A stretch of 64,000 bases of DNA from Bacteroidaceae bacterium (lineage in GTDB: Bacteria > Bacteroidota > Bacteroidia > Bacteroidales > Bacteroidaceae): NCBI GenBank assembly GCA_017427185.1, contig JAFRTJ010000039.1:1-64000 (forward strand). The letters are read 5' to 3'. How positions within the stretch are numbered: position 1 is the stretch's first letter; each line of letters opens with the position of its first letter. Both the position numbers and the translations under genes were made by a program. The notes beneath the pieces were generated by a model. It saw only the letters and a list, made by a program, of their open reading frames with translations. It had not been told where the DNA came from and made no database searches. Below are positions 50,174 to 59,205 of this stretch, in pieces.

Positions 50174-51403
50174 TTAATTGTTCAGCAGTTTCTTCAGACG
50201 CAACAAGGCTTCCACGTAGTAGTAATCCGCATAGGTCAGGGGAATGTCAACCTCGGAATTGGCGGGGAAACTGCCTGTGCTGTGGAGCAGGATGAAACCG
50301 TGATGGGTACCAGCGGGAGCCGTGTAGGCAGGACTGGCGAGCGACTTCAGCTGCTTGATGGCTGTTGCCATCCAACGTTTTGCGTTGCTTTTCTTGTCAA
50401 ATGTGGAGAGCTCTATCAAAGCAGAGGCCATGATGGCGGCAGAGGAGGCGTCGCGCACGGTGTTGGGTATGTCCGGGCAGTCGAAATCCCAGTAGGGCAC
50501 CATGTCCTCAGGCCAGTTGCTGCGTCCTGTCAGGTATTTTGCCACCTGCTGAGCCTGCTTCAGATAGGTCTTGTCGCCTGTCTCCCTGTACATCATCGAG
50601 TAGCCGTAAAGTCCCCACATCTGGCCGCGTGCCCAGGCGCTGTTGTCGGCGTATCCCTGAGCCGTTTGGCGATGCAGGACTTCACCTGTCTGATCGTCGT
50701 AATCCACCACATGGAACGTAGAGTAGTCCTCGCGGTAATGATTCTTCATAGTGGTCTTGGCATGGGATTCTGCGATGTCCAGATAGCGCTGGTTCTTTTC
50801 CATCTTGCCTATCAGTTCCAGCAACTCCATGTTCATCATGTTGTCGATGATGACGGGGTTCTTCCATTTCTTGTTGGGTTCCCAGGAGCGTGTCACGCCG
50901 GCTTTAGGGATAAAGCGGGCTGCCAAATTGCGAGCACCATCGCTCAGAACGGGCAGATAGGCCTTGTCGCCTGTGATGCGGTAGGCGTGTCCGAAGCTGC
51001 AGTTGAGCATGAAACCCACATCATGCGAATGCTTCTCGTTTCGAACGGGCTCTACTCGCTGGGTGAAGAGTTCTGCATATTGGCGCAGCTGCTTGTTTTG
51101 GGGCTGATCCTCGCTCAGCATCCACAGGATGCCAGGAAAGAATCCGCTGCACCACCAGAAGCAGTCGGAAGTGTTGAACTTGCCGTTCTTATCGACGTTT
51201 TTGGGGAGTCGTCCTTCCTGATTCTCCAATTCGCGGGCCATCAGCAGCGCTTGGTTGCGGGCGTTGCCGAGCGCTTTTTCTATCATCTGGTTGAGCTCAA
51301 CCTTTTCTTGGGCGCTGAACTTCACTTTACCCTTTCCCGCCATTTGCATGGGGATGGCGCAACAGAGGAGTAGGGCGCATGCTATAAAAAAGTTTCTTTT
51401 CAT
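50174..51403 (-). CDS. GH88-family unsaturated glucuronyl hydrolase
   Basis: This 409-residue protein has a signal peptide (MKRNFFIACALLLCCAIPMQ). The (alpha/alpha)6 barrel carries both key aspartates of GH88: HDVGFM (D128) and IIDNMMNMELL (D187). DNSAWARGQMWGLYGYSMMY is also characteristic. The family removes the unsaturated uronic acid left by polysaccharide lyases from glycosaminoglycan or pectin-type oligosaccharides. No lyase or sulfatase is nearby, so it is an isolated enzyme here. It is 58 nt downstream of valS on the same strand. Confidence 0.9.
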   Translation of the reverse strand: MKRNFFIACALLLCCAIPMQMAGKGKVKFSAQEKVELNQMIEKALGNARNQALLMARELENQEGRLPKNVDKNGKFNTSDCFWWCSGFFPGILWMLSEDQPQNKQLRQYAELFTQRVEPVRNEKHSHDVGFMLNCSFGHAYRITGDKAYLPVLSDGARNLAARFIPKAGVTRSWEPNKKWKNPVIIDNMMNMELLELIGKMEKNQRYLDIAESHAKTTMKNHYREDYSTFHVVDYDDQTGEVLHRQTAQGYADNSAWARGQMWGLYGYSMMYRETGDKTYLKQAQQVAKYLTGRSNWPEDMVPYWDFDCPDIPNTVRDASSAAIMASALIELSTFDKKSNAKRWMATAIKQLKSLASPAYTAPAGTHHGFILLHSTGSFPANSEVDIPLTYADYYYVEALLRLKKLLNN

Positions 51404-51461
51404 GTGTGGTGAAAAAAATAAGGTAATGTTGTTATGATTCTTCCGATCTCTTTTTGTCGGT

Positions 51462-54191
51462 TTATTTCTTCAGTTTGCTGATGGTCTCCTCGAGGGCAGC
51501 AATCTTGCTTTGGGCGTCAGCTTGTTTCTTGCGTTCCAGTTCAACTACCTGGGCAGGAGCATTCTGCACGAAACGTTCGTTGGAAAGTTTCTTCTCGATG
51601 CCTGCCAGGAAGCCTTGCAGACGCTTGATTTCCGTTTCAGCTTTCTCGATTTCAGCCTCAGCATCAATCAGGTTGCCCAGAGGAACTGCGTACTCATCAG
51701 TTCCGATGAGGAAGGCTGAACTCCCGTCTCCCTTCTGCTGCACGTAGCGGATGTCGCTCAGACCTGCCAATTTCCTGATGACGGCGCCTAAAGCGGGACA
51801 ACGAGTGACGCGGTAGTCTTCGTCGCCACTCACCACAACTTCCAGTTCCAAAGGTTCGCGGGGGGAGATGTTCTTGCTCTGTCGAACGGCACGTACTCCA
51901 CTAATGACCTGCTTGGCCTGTTCGACCTGCTCCAGCAACTGGGCATCCTCCTGGGAGGGAGCCTCCACCTTCAGGGTGTCCACCATAATGCTTTGTCCCT
52001 CCTTGCGCTCAGCGATGTGCTGGTAAAGCTCCTCCGTGATGAAGGGCATGAAGGGGTGGATGATCTTCATCAGGTCCTCGAAGATGTCCAGAGTGGCCTT
52101 CAGGGTTTCCTGATCGATGGGAGCCTGATAAGCAGGTTTGATCATCTCCAGGTACCAACCGCTGAACTCGTCGGTAAAGAGCTTGAAGACCGCCATCAGC
52201 GCCTCGTTGAGTCGATATTTGCTATAGAGATCGTTGATTTCTGCGACCTCAGTACGGATCTTGGCTTGCATCCATGCGATAGCCTTCTGGTTGCTTTGAG
52301 GCTGCTCGATGTCAGCAACTTCCCATCCCTTGACCAGACGGAAGGCATTCCAAATCTTGTTGCAGAAGGCTGCGCCTTGCTGGCAGAGGTCCTCCTTGAA
52401 AAGGATGTCGTTGCCTGCGGGAGCCGCCAGCAGCATACCCATACGCACTCCGTCGGCTCCGTATTTCTCGATCAGACCGATGGGGTCGGGCGAATTGCCG
52501 AGACTCTTCGACATCTTGCGGCCCAGCTCGTCGCGTACCACTCCCGTGAAATAGACGTTTCGGAAGGGAACATCCTTCATGTATTCCTCGCCGGCCATAA
52601 TCATGCGTGCCACCCAGAAGAAGATGATGTCGGGTGCCGTGACAAGGTCGACAGTAGGATAGTAATAGTTGATCTCCTCGTTGCCAGGATTGTTGATTCC
52701 GTCGAAGAGGGAGATAGGCCAGAGCCAGCTGGAGAACCAGGTGTCGAGTGCGTCCTCATCGTGCTTGAGTTGGTCGATGGTGATGTTCTCGTAGCCAGGA
52801 ATCTTCTTGGCCTCTTCCAAAGCCTCCTCGGCCGTGAGTGCCACTACGTACTTCTCTTCCTCCTCCTCGGCGGTCGGCAGGAAATAGGCAGGAATGCGAT
52901 GTCCCCACCAGAGCTGACGGCTGATGCACCAGTCCTGGATGTTCTCCATCCAGTTGCGGTAGGTGTTGACGTATTTGGTGGGGTAGAACTTGATCTTTCC
53001 TTCGAGCACAGGTGGCAGGGCGATGTCGGCAAAGTGTTTCATCGAGAGGAACCATTGTTTGCAGAGTCGAGGCTCTACGGCAGTATCTTGGTTGCGCTCG
53101 CTATAACCGACCTTATTCTCGTAGTCCTCGATCTTCTCCATCAGCCCTGCGGCTTTCAGGTCGACGACAATCTGCTTGCGCACCTCCATGCGATCCATAC
53201 CCACATAAAGCGGGCTCTGCTCGGAGATGGTTCCGTCGGGATTGAAGATGTCGATGGTCTCGAGATTGTGGGTCTTACCCAATTGGTAGTCGTTCACATC
53301 GTGGGCAGGGGTAACTTTCAGGCAACCCGTACCAAACTCGATGTCCACGTAGCGGTCTTCGATGACAGGGATGACGCGATTCACCAGAGGCACAATCACC
53401 TTGTGGCCGCGCAGCCATTGGTTCTTGGGGTCCTTGGGATTGACGCACATGGCAGTATCGCCCATGATGGTCTCAGGTCGGGTGGTGGCCACCACGGCAT
53501 AGTAGCGTCCGTTCTCGTCCTGATGCAGAACCTCGCCTTCCTCGCCCGTAGGTTTCACGGGATTCGTCTCGGCATCTGCCACATAGTAGCGCAGGTAGTA
53601 GAGCTTGGATTTCTCGTCGCGGTAGATGACTTCTTCTGTGGAGAGCACGGTCTGAGCCTTGGGATCCCAGTTGACCATTCGCAAGCCGCGATAGATGAGT
53701 CCCTTCCTGTAGAGGTCCACAAAGACTTTCAGCACGCTCTCGCTGCGTATCTCGTCCATCGTGAAAGCTGTGCGGTCCCAGTCGCAGCTGGCTCCCAGGC
53801 GGCGCAACTGCTTCAGGATGATGCCTCCGTGTTCGTCCTTCCAAGCCCACGCGTGCTTGAGGAACTCTTCACGTGTCAAGTCGCGCTTCTTGATGCCTTG
53901 TTCTGCCAGACGGTTCACCACTTTGGCCTCCGTCGCAATAGAAGCGTGGTCGGTACCAGGCACCCAACAGGCATTCTTGCCATCGATGCGGGCCTTTCGG
54001 ATGAGAATGTCCTGGATGGTATTGTTGAGCATGTGGCCCATGTGCAGCACTCCAGTCACGTTTGGTGGAGGAATCACGATGGTGTAAGGCTCACGTCCAT
54101 CGGGTTTCGAGCTGAAAAGCTTGTTGTCTATCCAATACTGGTACCATTTGCCCTCTACTTCCGAGGGATCATATTTGGTTGCAAGTTCCAT
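51462..54191 (-). CDS. valS: Valyl-tRNA synthetase
   Basis: This 909-residue class I enzyme charges tRNA-Val. The HIGH signature appears as [15 protein letters not shown] and KMSKS as [14 protein letters not shown]. The editing (CP1) domain holds [16 protein letters not shown] and [16 protein letters not shown], and WWGHRIPAY lies in the core. A C-terminal coiled coil ([18 protein letters not shown]) is as expected for ValRS. The start at 54191 ([20 protein letters not shown]) is standard. A -7 box is at 54221-54228. Confidence 0.97.
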   Translation of the reverse strand: MELATKYDPSEVEGKWYQYWIDNKLFSSKPDGREPYTIVIPPPNVTGVLHMGHMLNNTIQDILIRKARIDGKNACWVPGTDHASIATEAKVVNRLAEQGIKKRDLTREEFLKHAWAWKDEHGGIILKQLRRLGASCDWDRTAFTMDEIRSESVLKVFVDLYRKGLIYRGLRMVNWDPKAQTVLSTEEVIYRDEKSKLYYLRYYVADAETNPVKPTGEEGEVLHQDENGRYYAVVATTRPETIMGDTAMCVNPKDPKNQWLRGHKVIVPLVNRVIPVIEDRYVDIEFGTGCLKVTPAHDVNDYQLGKTHNLETIDIFNPDGTISEQSPLYVGMDRMEVRKQIVVDLKAAGLMEKIEDYENKVGYSERNQDTAVEPRLCKQWFLSMKHFADIALPPVLEGKIKFYPTKYVNTYRNWMENIQDWCISRQLWWGHRIPAYFLPTAEEEEEKYVVALTAEEALEEAKKIPGYENITIDQLKHDEDALDTWFSSWLWPISLFDGINNPGNEEINYYYPTVDLVTAPDIIFFWVARMIMAGEEYMKDVPFRNVYFTGVVRDELGRKMSKSLGNSPDPIGLIEKYGADGVRMGMLLAAPAGNDILFKEDLCQQGAAFCNKIWNAFRLVKGWEVADIEQPQSNQKAIAWMQAKIRTEVAEINDLYSKYRLNEALMAVFKLFTDEFSGWYLEMIKPAYQAPIDQETLKATLDIFEDLMKIIHPFMPFITEELYQHIAERKEGQSIMVDTLKVEAPSQEDAQLLEQVEQAKQVISGVRAVRQSKNISPREPLELEVVVSGDEDYRVTRCPALGAVIRKLAGLSDIRYVQQKGDGSSAFLIGTDEYAVPLGNLIDAEAEIEKAETEIKRLQGFLAGIEKKLSNERFVQNAPAQVVELERKKQADAQSKIAALEETISKLKK

Positions 54192-54220
54192 ATCTTTCCT
54201 TATTTAATTTTAATTGGGTA

Positions 54221-54228
54221 CAAAAGTA
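54221..54228 (-). promoter_or_regulatory. valS promoter -7 box
   Basis: TACTTTTG on the minus strand lies 29 nt upstream of the valS start. No -33 TTTG is seen. Confidence 0.55.
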
Positions 54229-54272
54229 CAAAAAAAATCTCACTCCGCGAGATGGAATTGCAGATTTCTTTG

Positions 54273-54280
54273 TACTTTTG
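54273..54280 (+). promoter_or_regulatory. mazG promoter -7 box
   Basis: TACTTTTG lies 19 nt before the mazG ATG at 54300, divergent from the valS promoter. Confidence 0.55.
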
Positions 54281-54299
54281 TAAGGTGGATTTTACGCTT

Positions 54300-55091
54300 A
54301 TGCATACAAAAGAAGAAAAACTGGAGGCATTCGGCCGTCTGTTGGATGTGATGGACGACTTGAGGGAGAAATGTCCGTGGGACCGCAAGCAGACCAACGA
54401 AAGCCTGCGTCCCAACACGATAGAGGAGACGTTTGAGCTGTGTGACGCTCTGCTCAAGAACGACAACGAGAACATCTGCAAGGAGCTGGGTGACGTGCTC
54501 CTGCATGTGGTCTTTTATGCCAAGATAGGAAGCGAGAAGGGTGACTTCGATATTGCCGACGTTTGCAACAAGTTGTGCGACAAGCTGATATACCGTCATC
54601 CGCATGTCTATGGGGATGCTGTCGCCAATACGGCGGGTGAGGTACTCAAGAGTTGGGAGCAAATCAAGCAGACCGAAAAGGATGGCAACAAGTCCGTCCT
54701 TGGAGGCGTGCCTGATGCCTTGCCCTCCCTGATCAAGGCTTACCGTATCCAGGAAAAGGCCCGTAACGTGGGCTTTGACTGGGACAAGCCAGAGGACGTC
54801 TGGGACAAGGTGCAGGAGGAACTGGACGAGCTGAAGGCGGAGCTGAGGAAAGAGGGCAACCAGAAGCGGCAGGACGAGGAGTACGGCGATTTCCTGTTCT
54901 CGCTGATCAACGCAGGCCGTCTCTACCACATCAACCCCGATAATGCCCTGGAATACACCAACCAGAAGTTCATCCGCCGATTCAATTATGTGGAGCAGAA
55001 GGCCAAGGAGCAAGGATTGCGCATCAAGGACATGACCCTTGCCCAGATGGATGCGCTCTGGAATGAGGCCAAGAGCTTGGAACGAGGATAG
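54300..55091 (+). CDS. mazG: Nucleoside triphosphate pyrophosphohydrolase MazG
   Basis: The start at 54300 (MHTKEEKLEAFGRLL) gives 263 residues; the reading frame stays open far upstream opposite valS, but the -7 box at 54273 fixes the start. The N-terminal MazG domain has EKCPWDRKQTNESLRP, EETFEL and KELGDVLLHVVFYA, providing the Mg-binding Glu/Asp set. A second MazG-like half follows with KVQEELDELKAEL and EYGDFLFSLIN. It hydrolyses NTPs to NMP and pyrophosphate (housecleaning, ppGpp modulation). The sigma-factor gene begins 16 nt later. Confidence 0.95.
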   Translation: MHTKEEKLEAFGRLLDVMDDLREKCPWDRKQTNESLRPNTIEETFELCDALLKNDNENICKELGDVLLHVVFYAKIGSEKGDFDIADVCNKLCDKLIYRHPHVYGDAVANTAGEVLKSWEQIKQTEKDGNKSVLGGVPDALPSLIKAYRIQEKARNVGFDWDKPEDVWDKVQEELDELKAELRKEGNQKRQDEEYGDFLFSLINAGRLYHINPDNALEYTNQKFIRRFNYVEQKAKEQGLRIKDMTLAQMDALWNEAKSLERG

Positions 55092-55107
55092 AGAGAGGAA
55101 CCCCGTG

Positions 55108-55647
55108 ATGATAAACGAACCGGATCTCATACGCCAACTGCAGAACGAGAAGACCCGCGAACAGGCCTTCACGCTCTTGGTCCGCGAATACCAGGAGCCG
55201 CTCTATTGGCAGATCCGCCGTATCGTGCTCAAGCATGACGACAGCGATGATGTCCTGCAGAACACGTTCATCAAGGCCTGGATCAATCTGGAAGACTTCC
55301 GGGGCGAGTCGCGCATATATACCTGGCTTAGCCGAATAGCCATCAACGAGGCGCTGAACCACATGCAGCGGAGCCGTCAGAACGCAAGTCTGGACGATGC
55401 CGAGAGTTCCGTCGTCCTGACCCTCCAGAGCGACCCTTACTTCGATGGCGACAAGACCCAGCTGCAGCTCCAGGAGGCTGTCAGCAAGCTGCCTGCCAAG
55501 CAACGTGTCGTCTTCAACATGAAGTACTTCCAGGAGATGAAATACGAGGACATGAGCGAGGCTTTGGGCACCAGCATAGGTGCCCTGAAGGCATCGTATC
55601 ATCATGCCGTGAAGAAAATAACAGAATTTTTTGAACGTCAGGATTAA
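55108..55647 (+). CDS. ECF-family RNA polymerase sigma factor
   Basis: The start at 55108 (MINEPDLIRQLQNE) gives 179 residues, with GAGGA a few nt upstream; a GTG one codon earlier is possible. Region 2 is FTLLVREYQEPLYWQIRR through DVLQNTFIKAW and WLSRIAINEAL. Region 4 is LPAKQRVVFNMKYFQ to IGALKASYHHAVKK. It is followed by a small membrane protein and a Spy-like periplasmic protein, a layout suggesting envelope-stress control. No classic zinc anti-sigma motif (HxxxCxxC) is seen downstream. Confidence 0.92.
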   Translation: MINEPDLIRQLQNEKTREQAFTLLVREYQEPLYWQIRRIVLKHDDSDDVLQNTFIKAWINLEDFRGESRIYTWLSRIAINEALNHMQRSRQNASLDDAESSVVLTLQSDPYFDGDKTQLQLQEAVSKLPAKQRVVFNMKYFQEMKYEDMSEALGTSIGALKASYHHAVKKITEFFERQD

Positions 55648-55691
55648 ACCTTCCTGCATGTTTTGTATCAAACGAATAAAGCAGAAAGAAA

Positions 55692-56024
55692 ATGACAACG
55701 AACGAAGAGAAAGTATTATTGGAGCGCTGTGGACGCGAGAATCCCTTTCGGGTTCCAGAGGGTTACTTTGATACGTTGCCCGAGAAGGTGATGCTTCGCC
55801 TGCCCCGTAAGCGCAGAAAATCGAATCTGTGGTTGAAGTGGTCTGTTGCTGCCATCTTGGTTGGGTGTGTTGGTCTGGCCACCTTCAGGATGTATGACTC
55901 ACCTGCAGGCCCATCCGCATTAGTCGGTCAGGATGCTACGGACGAGGAGTACATCGAGGATGCTTTGAACTACTCCATGATCAACAATCTGGAGATAGCC
56001 ACCTATTTGACTGAAGCAGATTGA
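55692..56024 (+). CDS. Small single-pass membrane protein, possible anti-sigma
   Basis: This 110-residue protein starts TTNEEKVLLERCGRENPFRV, has the short block VPEGYFDTLPEKVM, a basic stretch RLPRKRRKSNLWLKW and one transmembrane helix at about residues 50-66. An acidic periplasmic tail follows. The N-in orientation and its place right after an ECF sigma gene suggest anti-sigma function; this is inference, since no known anti-sigma domain is recognisable. Confidence 0.65.
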   Translation: MTTNEEKVLLERCGRENPFRVPEGYFDTLPEKVMLRLPRKRRKSNLWLKWSVAAILVGCVGLATFRMYDSPAGPSALVGQDATDEEYIEDALNYSMINNLEIATYLTEAD

Positions 56025-56056
56025 AAGAAGTGAAACAAAGAAAAAAAGGAATGAAG

Positions 56057-56581
56057 ATGAAAGGAAAATGCCAGCACCTGCTCGTGCTCGCTGTGGCTCT
56101 CGCTATGAGCCTGGGCGTTTGGGCTCAGGGACAGCATGGAGGCCAGGGAGACCGCTCGAAGTTCAATCCCGAGGAATTCCGTGCTCGGCTGGAAGGGCAC
56201 ATCAGCCGTCAGGCTGGATTCTCTGCCCAAGAGTCTCAGAAATTCTTCTCCATCTATCATGAGATGAAGGACAAGCAGCATGAATTGCAGCAGAAGATGT
56301 TCAAACTGAAGAAGAACCGTCCTGCCCCTAATGCTCCCGACAAAGAATACTTTAGCACAATCCTGGAGATTAAGGACCTGAATGCTGAGATTGCGGAACT
56401 GGAGAAGGACTATTATAAGAAGATGTGCAAGGCCATCAGTCCCAGGAAAGTATACCAGGCGATGCTGGCCGAGGATGACTTCCACCGGCAAATGCTGAGG
56501 CGGTTCAACCGAGGGAAAGATGGTCCGGACAGAAGAAACAATCATAAAGGAAATCAACGCAAGCCCAACGGCGAGCGTTGA
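56057..56581 (+). CDS. Spy/CpxP-like periplasmic protein
   Basis: The ATG at 56057, 6 nt after AAAGGA, gives 174 residues; an ATG at 56051 is also in frame. A signal peptide ends GVWA. The mature protein is helical and charged (FNPEEFRARLEGHISRQAGFSAQESQKFF, then EMKDKQHELQQKMFKLKK), like Spy/CpxP/heavy-metal-sensor proteins of the LTxxQ group. Such proteins act as periplasmic chaperones or stress sensors. It is the third gene in a row with the sigma factor and probably its target or partner. Confidence 0.7.
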   Translation: MKGKCQHLLVLAVALAMSLGVWAQGQHGGQGDRSKFNPEEFRARLEGHISRQAGFSAQESQKFFSIYHEMKDKQHELQQKMFKLKKNRPAPNAPDKEYFSTILEIKDLNAEIAELEKDYYKKMCKAISPRKVYQAMLAEDDFHRQMLRRFNRGKDGPDRRNNHKGNQRKPNGER

Positions 56582-56905
56582 TTCGCTTTTTTATACCCCT
56601 CCCAGTCACACGAGGGCCACTAGCCCCTCTAGAAGAAATGGGTGAATCGCGGCAGATGGCCTCCATGAGTAGTGACAATTGTCCCTTGTTACCCCCCGAA
56701 TCGGCTACGATGTTGGCCAAAGGCCACATACCTCTTTCCAAGTGTGTCCGGATGCTGAAATTCTGCGTCGCTCACATGTGCGCCAAGTGGGGGAAAAGCA
56801 TCGGAAAGAGGGGTTCCAGCATGTCTTTTGACGCCTTTGAGAGCAGGAATTTGATGCATTTTGTCCCTTTTCCGAGGTTTGGCATAGCGGGAGCAGTCGC
56901 TTGCT

Positions 56906-57142
56906 GATGTCGTATCTCATTGATTTATTGCTTTTTAGATGAATTAATGCCAGCCTGCCCGTTACAGTTACAGTTGTTACAGTATTCTTTCTTTTGCCCT
57001 CTCTGGCTCTAATATTATATATAACTATATATATATCAGTAACTTATATATTATTAGCAAGATTGAGAGAACCCCAGAAATTAATTGTCACAATTGTAAC
57101 TGTCACACATCGTCCTGTCTACTTTACTTCTCTACAAGGCCA
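56906..57142. repeat. Dyad element 3 (GTTACA arms)
   Basis: The left arm at 56961-56981 is GTTACA, GTTACA, GTTGTTACA, identical in layout to element 1 except that C becomes A at the three variable positions. The right arm at 57086-57106 changes to TGTCAC/TGTAAC units to match. The core at about 57010-57055 again contains ATATAACTATATATAT. The left flank GATGTCGTATCT starts exactly 55 nt before the arm. It lies in the gene-free stretch 56582-57261. A 26-codon minus-strand fragment ending NELRQALNGLVEK at about 57121 may be a gene remnant. The rest of the stretch shows nothing I can support. Confidence 0.7.
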
Positions 57143-57261
57143 TTGAGCGCCTGGCGCAGCTCGTTGCATACTCCGATGGCATAGCTTTGGATATGTTTTT
57201 TCGGGAGTTAAAAGAGTTAAGGAGTTGAGACGAATGTGTTGGGCCGGTTGAAATCCGCCTT

Positions 57262-58815
57262 CTACTTCCCGATTTCCAGCAGTTTCTCCATTTCCTCGTC
57301 GTAATGGTAGACGTCGGGATGTTCCTGGAGTTCTCCCTTTAGGTTGGGATAGAGGGTGTAGTAATCGATAAAGACGGGGATAGTGGGTTTGTAGGTGTAT
57401 GAGCCAAGGCGCTGGTGGTCGGGGTTCTCTGCCAAATATCTCTTGCCCCATTGTGTCAGGGGAGGCTTGTCGATGGCCATGCGCATCTTGTCGATAATGA
57501 TGCTGTCGGGCTTGTCCATGAGGAATACGGCTAAATCCAGAGGGCGTTCCAGACGGATACAACCGTGGCTGGCAGCCCGTATCTCGCGATTGAAGGCGCC
57601 ACGGTTGTTCGTGTCGTGGAGGAAGACTGAGAAATTGTTGGGGAAGCGGAAAATCATCCTTCCCAGGGAATTGCCTGCTCCGTTGTCCTGCCGTATGGTG
57701 TATTTGCCGCTTGTCAGCTCGTCTCCCGTCAGGAACTCAGGGGAGACCTCCTCGCCGCTTTCCTTGTCGAGCACGCGGTAACGGTTGCGGCTGAAGTAGT
57801 CGATGTCGCCTGTGTGGCGCGGTATGATCTCTTTCCTGACGATGGAGGTGGGAATGATCCAGTAGGGGTTCAGCTCCACCAATTTGATGGCGCTGCTCAG
57901 CAAGGGTGTCTTGTGGGTCTGATTGCCGCCACAAACCTTCATGGTGAACGAGGTGTCGCGTCCTTCATCCACCGCTGTCAGCTGAAAGGCAGCCAGATTC
58001 ACCCACACGTATTTGCCGTGAGGCTGGGGGGAGCGCCAGCGGGCACGCTCCATGTTGATGCGCGCCAGACGTGCCCGTGCGGAGTCTGTGTGCTCTGTGC
58101 GCAAGTATTCTTGCTGCAGCTGTTTGTAGAGCGAGTCTGAGGGCTGCACTTCACGCAGGAATTCTCCCACTTTTCCTTCGTGTAGGCGGGTTAGGGCGAC
58201 GTGATAGAAGCTGTCGCTTGCCGTGGGCGTGTCTTTGTCGTAGAGCTGGCGGTAGATGCTCTTGTCGCCCCGAACCTCTTCCACCAGCAGGCGGTTCATG
58301 AAATGGTGGGGGTTCGTGTATCCGTATCGCTGTCCTGCCGTATAGCGCAGATAGGCCTGAGTCAGCCTGTACTCGAGGGTTGCCATCACTTGATTCACAT
58401 CCTTCTTCGTGAAGTCCAGATTGCGCAGGTCCTGCAGGTTCTCGGCTATCTCCTTTGCATGAAAGCAGCTGGGGCTCATTCCTTGCTCCCTGGCATTCTC
58501 TATCCAACGCAGCAGCGTGTCTGCCCTGTGGTCTATCCCTCGGCGGGTAATCCAGACGAATGGCCGTTCTTCGCGATAATAGGCGCGTGTGAAGTTGTCG
58601 GCGTACATTCGAGCCTGCTCGGCGTCCAGCAGCTGCTGGATGTCCTGGCGGATGTGTCTGCTCTTCAGGCTGTATTCCGGCTTGTCGTAGTCGCGGATGT
58701 CTTCTCTGGACACAGACAATGCGTCATCCTTGCCACCAGATTGGCATGACGAGAAAAGAGCAGCGAAAAGGAGGGTAAGAAAAAGTGGGAAGCAATCTCG
58801 TGAGGAAAATCTCAT
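57262..58815 (-). CDS. YcbB-type L,D-transpeptidase lipoprotein
   Basis: The start at 58815 gives 517 residues with a lipoprotein signal ending LFSSC (C24). A long N-terminal region (scaffold, with FVWITRRGIDHRADTLLRWI) precedes the YkuD catalytic domain: IFRFPNNFSVFLHDTNN and ASHGCIRLERP with the nucleophile near C419. It makes 3-3 crosslinks in peptidoglycan or attaches proteins to it. Its ATG overlaps by 4 nt with the small sorting-domain-like gene upstream, an unexpected coupling. Confidence 0.9.
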   Translation of the reverse strand: MRFSSRDCFPLFLTLLFAALFSSCQSGGKDDALSVSREDIRDYDKPEYSLKSRHIRQDIQQLLDAEQARMYADNFTRAYYREERPFVWITRRGIDHRADTLLRWIENAREQGMSPSCFHAKEIAENLQDLRNLDFTKKDVNQVMATLEYRLTQAYLRYTAGQRYGYTNPHHFMNRLLVEEVRGDKSIYRQLYDKDTPTASDSFYHVALTRLHEGKVGEFLREVQPSDSLYKQLQQEYLRTEHTDSARARLARINMERARWRSPQPHGKYVWVNLAAFQLTAVDEGRDTSFTMKVCGGNQTHKTPLLSSAIKLVELNPYWIIPTSIVRKEIIPRHTGDIDYFSRNRYRVLDKESGEEVSPEFLTGDELTSGKYTIRQDNGAGNSLGRMIFRFPNNFSVFLHDTNNRGAFNREIRAASHGCIRLERPLDLAVFLMDKPDSIIIDKMRMAIDKPPLTQWGKRYLAENPDHQRLGSYTYKPTIPVFIDYYTLYPNLKGELQEHPDVYHYDEEMEKLLEIGK

Positions 58816-59111
58816 CGGATGGATATCTTGCGAACAACTTTGCCAACCTTCAGAATGTAGCATCCCTTCGAGAGGTTCAGGTTCAAAGTCTTGTCCGGGC
58901 TATCAATACGGATAGAGGCGACTTTGGCACCTGTCAGATTGAAGACTTCCAGAACTTCGCCATTAGCATTGGCCACTCTGATGGTGTTGCCATTCACGCT
59001 TATGCTCGCAGAATTGATAGTCTCGATGGAATCCGTTTCAGGGTCTTCCATTGCCATCACGGGCAATCCCATGAGCAACATCAGCAGGAATATGAGACTA
59101 ATTTTCTTCAT
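58812..59111 (-). CDS. Small secreted protein consisting of a T9SS-type sorting domain
   Basis: This 99-residue protein has a signal peptide (MKKISLIFLLMLLMGLPVMA), a short acidic linker and then only a C-terminal-domain-like fold: IRVANANGEVLEVFNLTGAKV and KGCYILKVGKVVRKISIR. Those are the landmarks of the Por/type IX secretion sorting domain normally found at the end of large cargo proteins. There is no cargo domain. It is co-translated with the L,D-transpeptidase (4-nt overlap) from a strong promoter at 59132. It may be the remnant of a larger cargo or a free-standing adaptor. Confidence 0.7.
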   Translation of the reverse strand: MKKISLIFLLMLLMGLPVMAMEDPETDSIETINSASISVNGNTIRVANANGEVLEVFNLTGAKVASIRIDSPDKTLNLNLSKGCYILKVGKVVRKISIR

Positions 59112-59131
59112 CTTTACAGTTATTCTTGATA

Positions 59132-59163
59132 CAAAAGTAGGTTTTTTATTCTTTACGACCAAA
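59132..59163 (-). promoter_or_regulatory. Promoter of the sorting-domain/L,D-transpeptidase pair
   Basis: On the minus strand TTTG (59160-59163), a 20-nt spacer and TACTTTTG (59132-59139) give a full Bacteroidetes promoter 20 nt before the start at 59111. Confidence 0.8.
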
Positions 59164-59205
59164 CAATTTAATGAAAAAATGAATTTTTTTTGTATTTTTT
59201 TTGTC

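Noticed and set aside
51993..54299. A frame that stays open for over 2.2 kb antisense to valS and joins mazG in frame, giving an apparent protein of more than 1000 residues.
   Set aside because: valS is unmistakable on the other strand and mazG has its own -7 box and a natural start at 54300. The upstream part is a codon-bias artefact with no recognisable domain.
56578..56907. A 109-codon ORF after the Spy-like gene.
   Set aside because: No signal, domain or promoter is apparent; it lies in gene-free DNA leading into dyad element 3.
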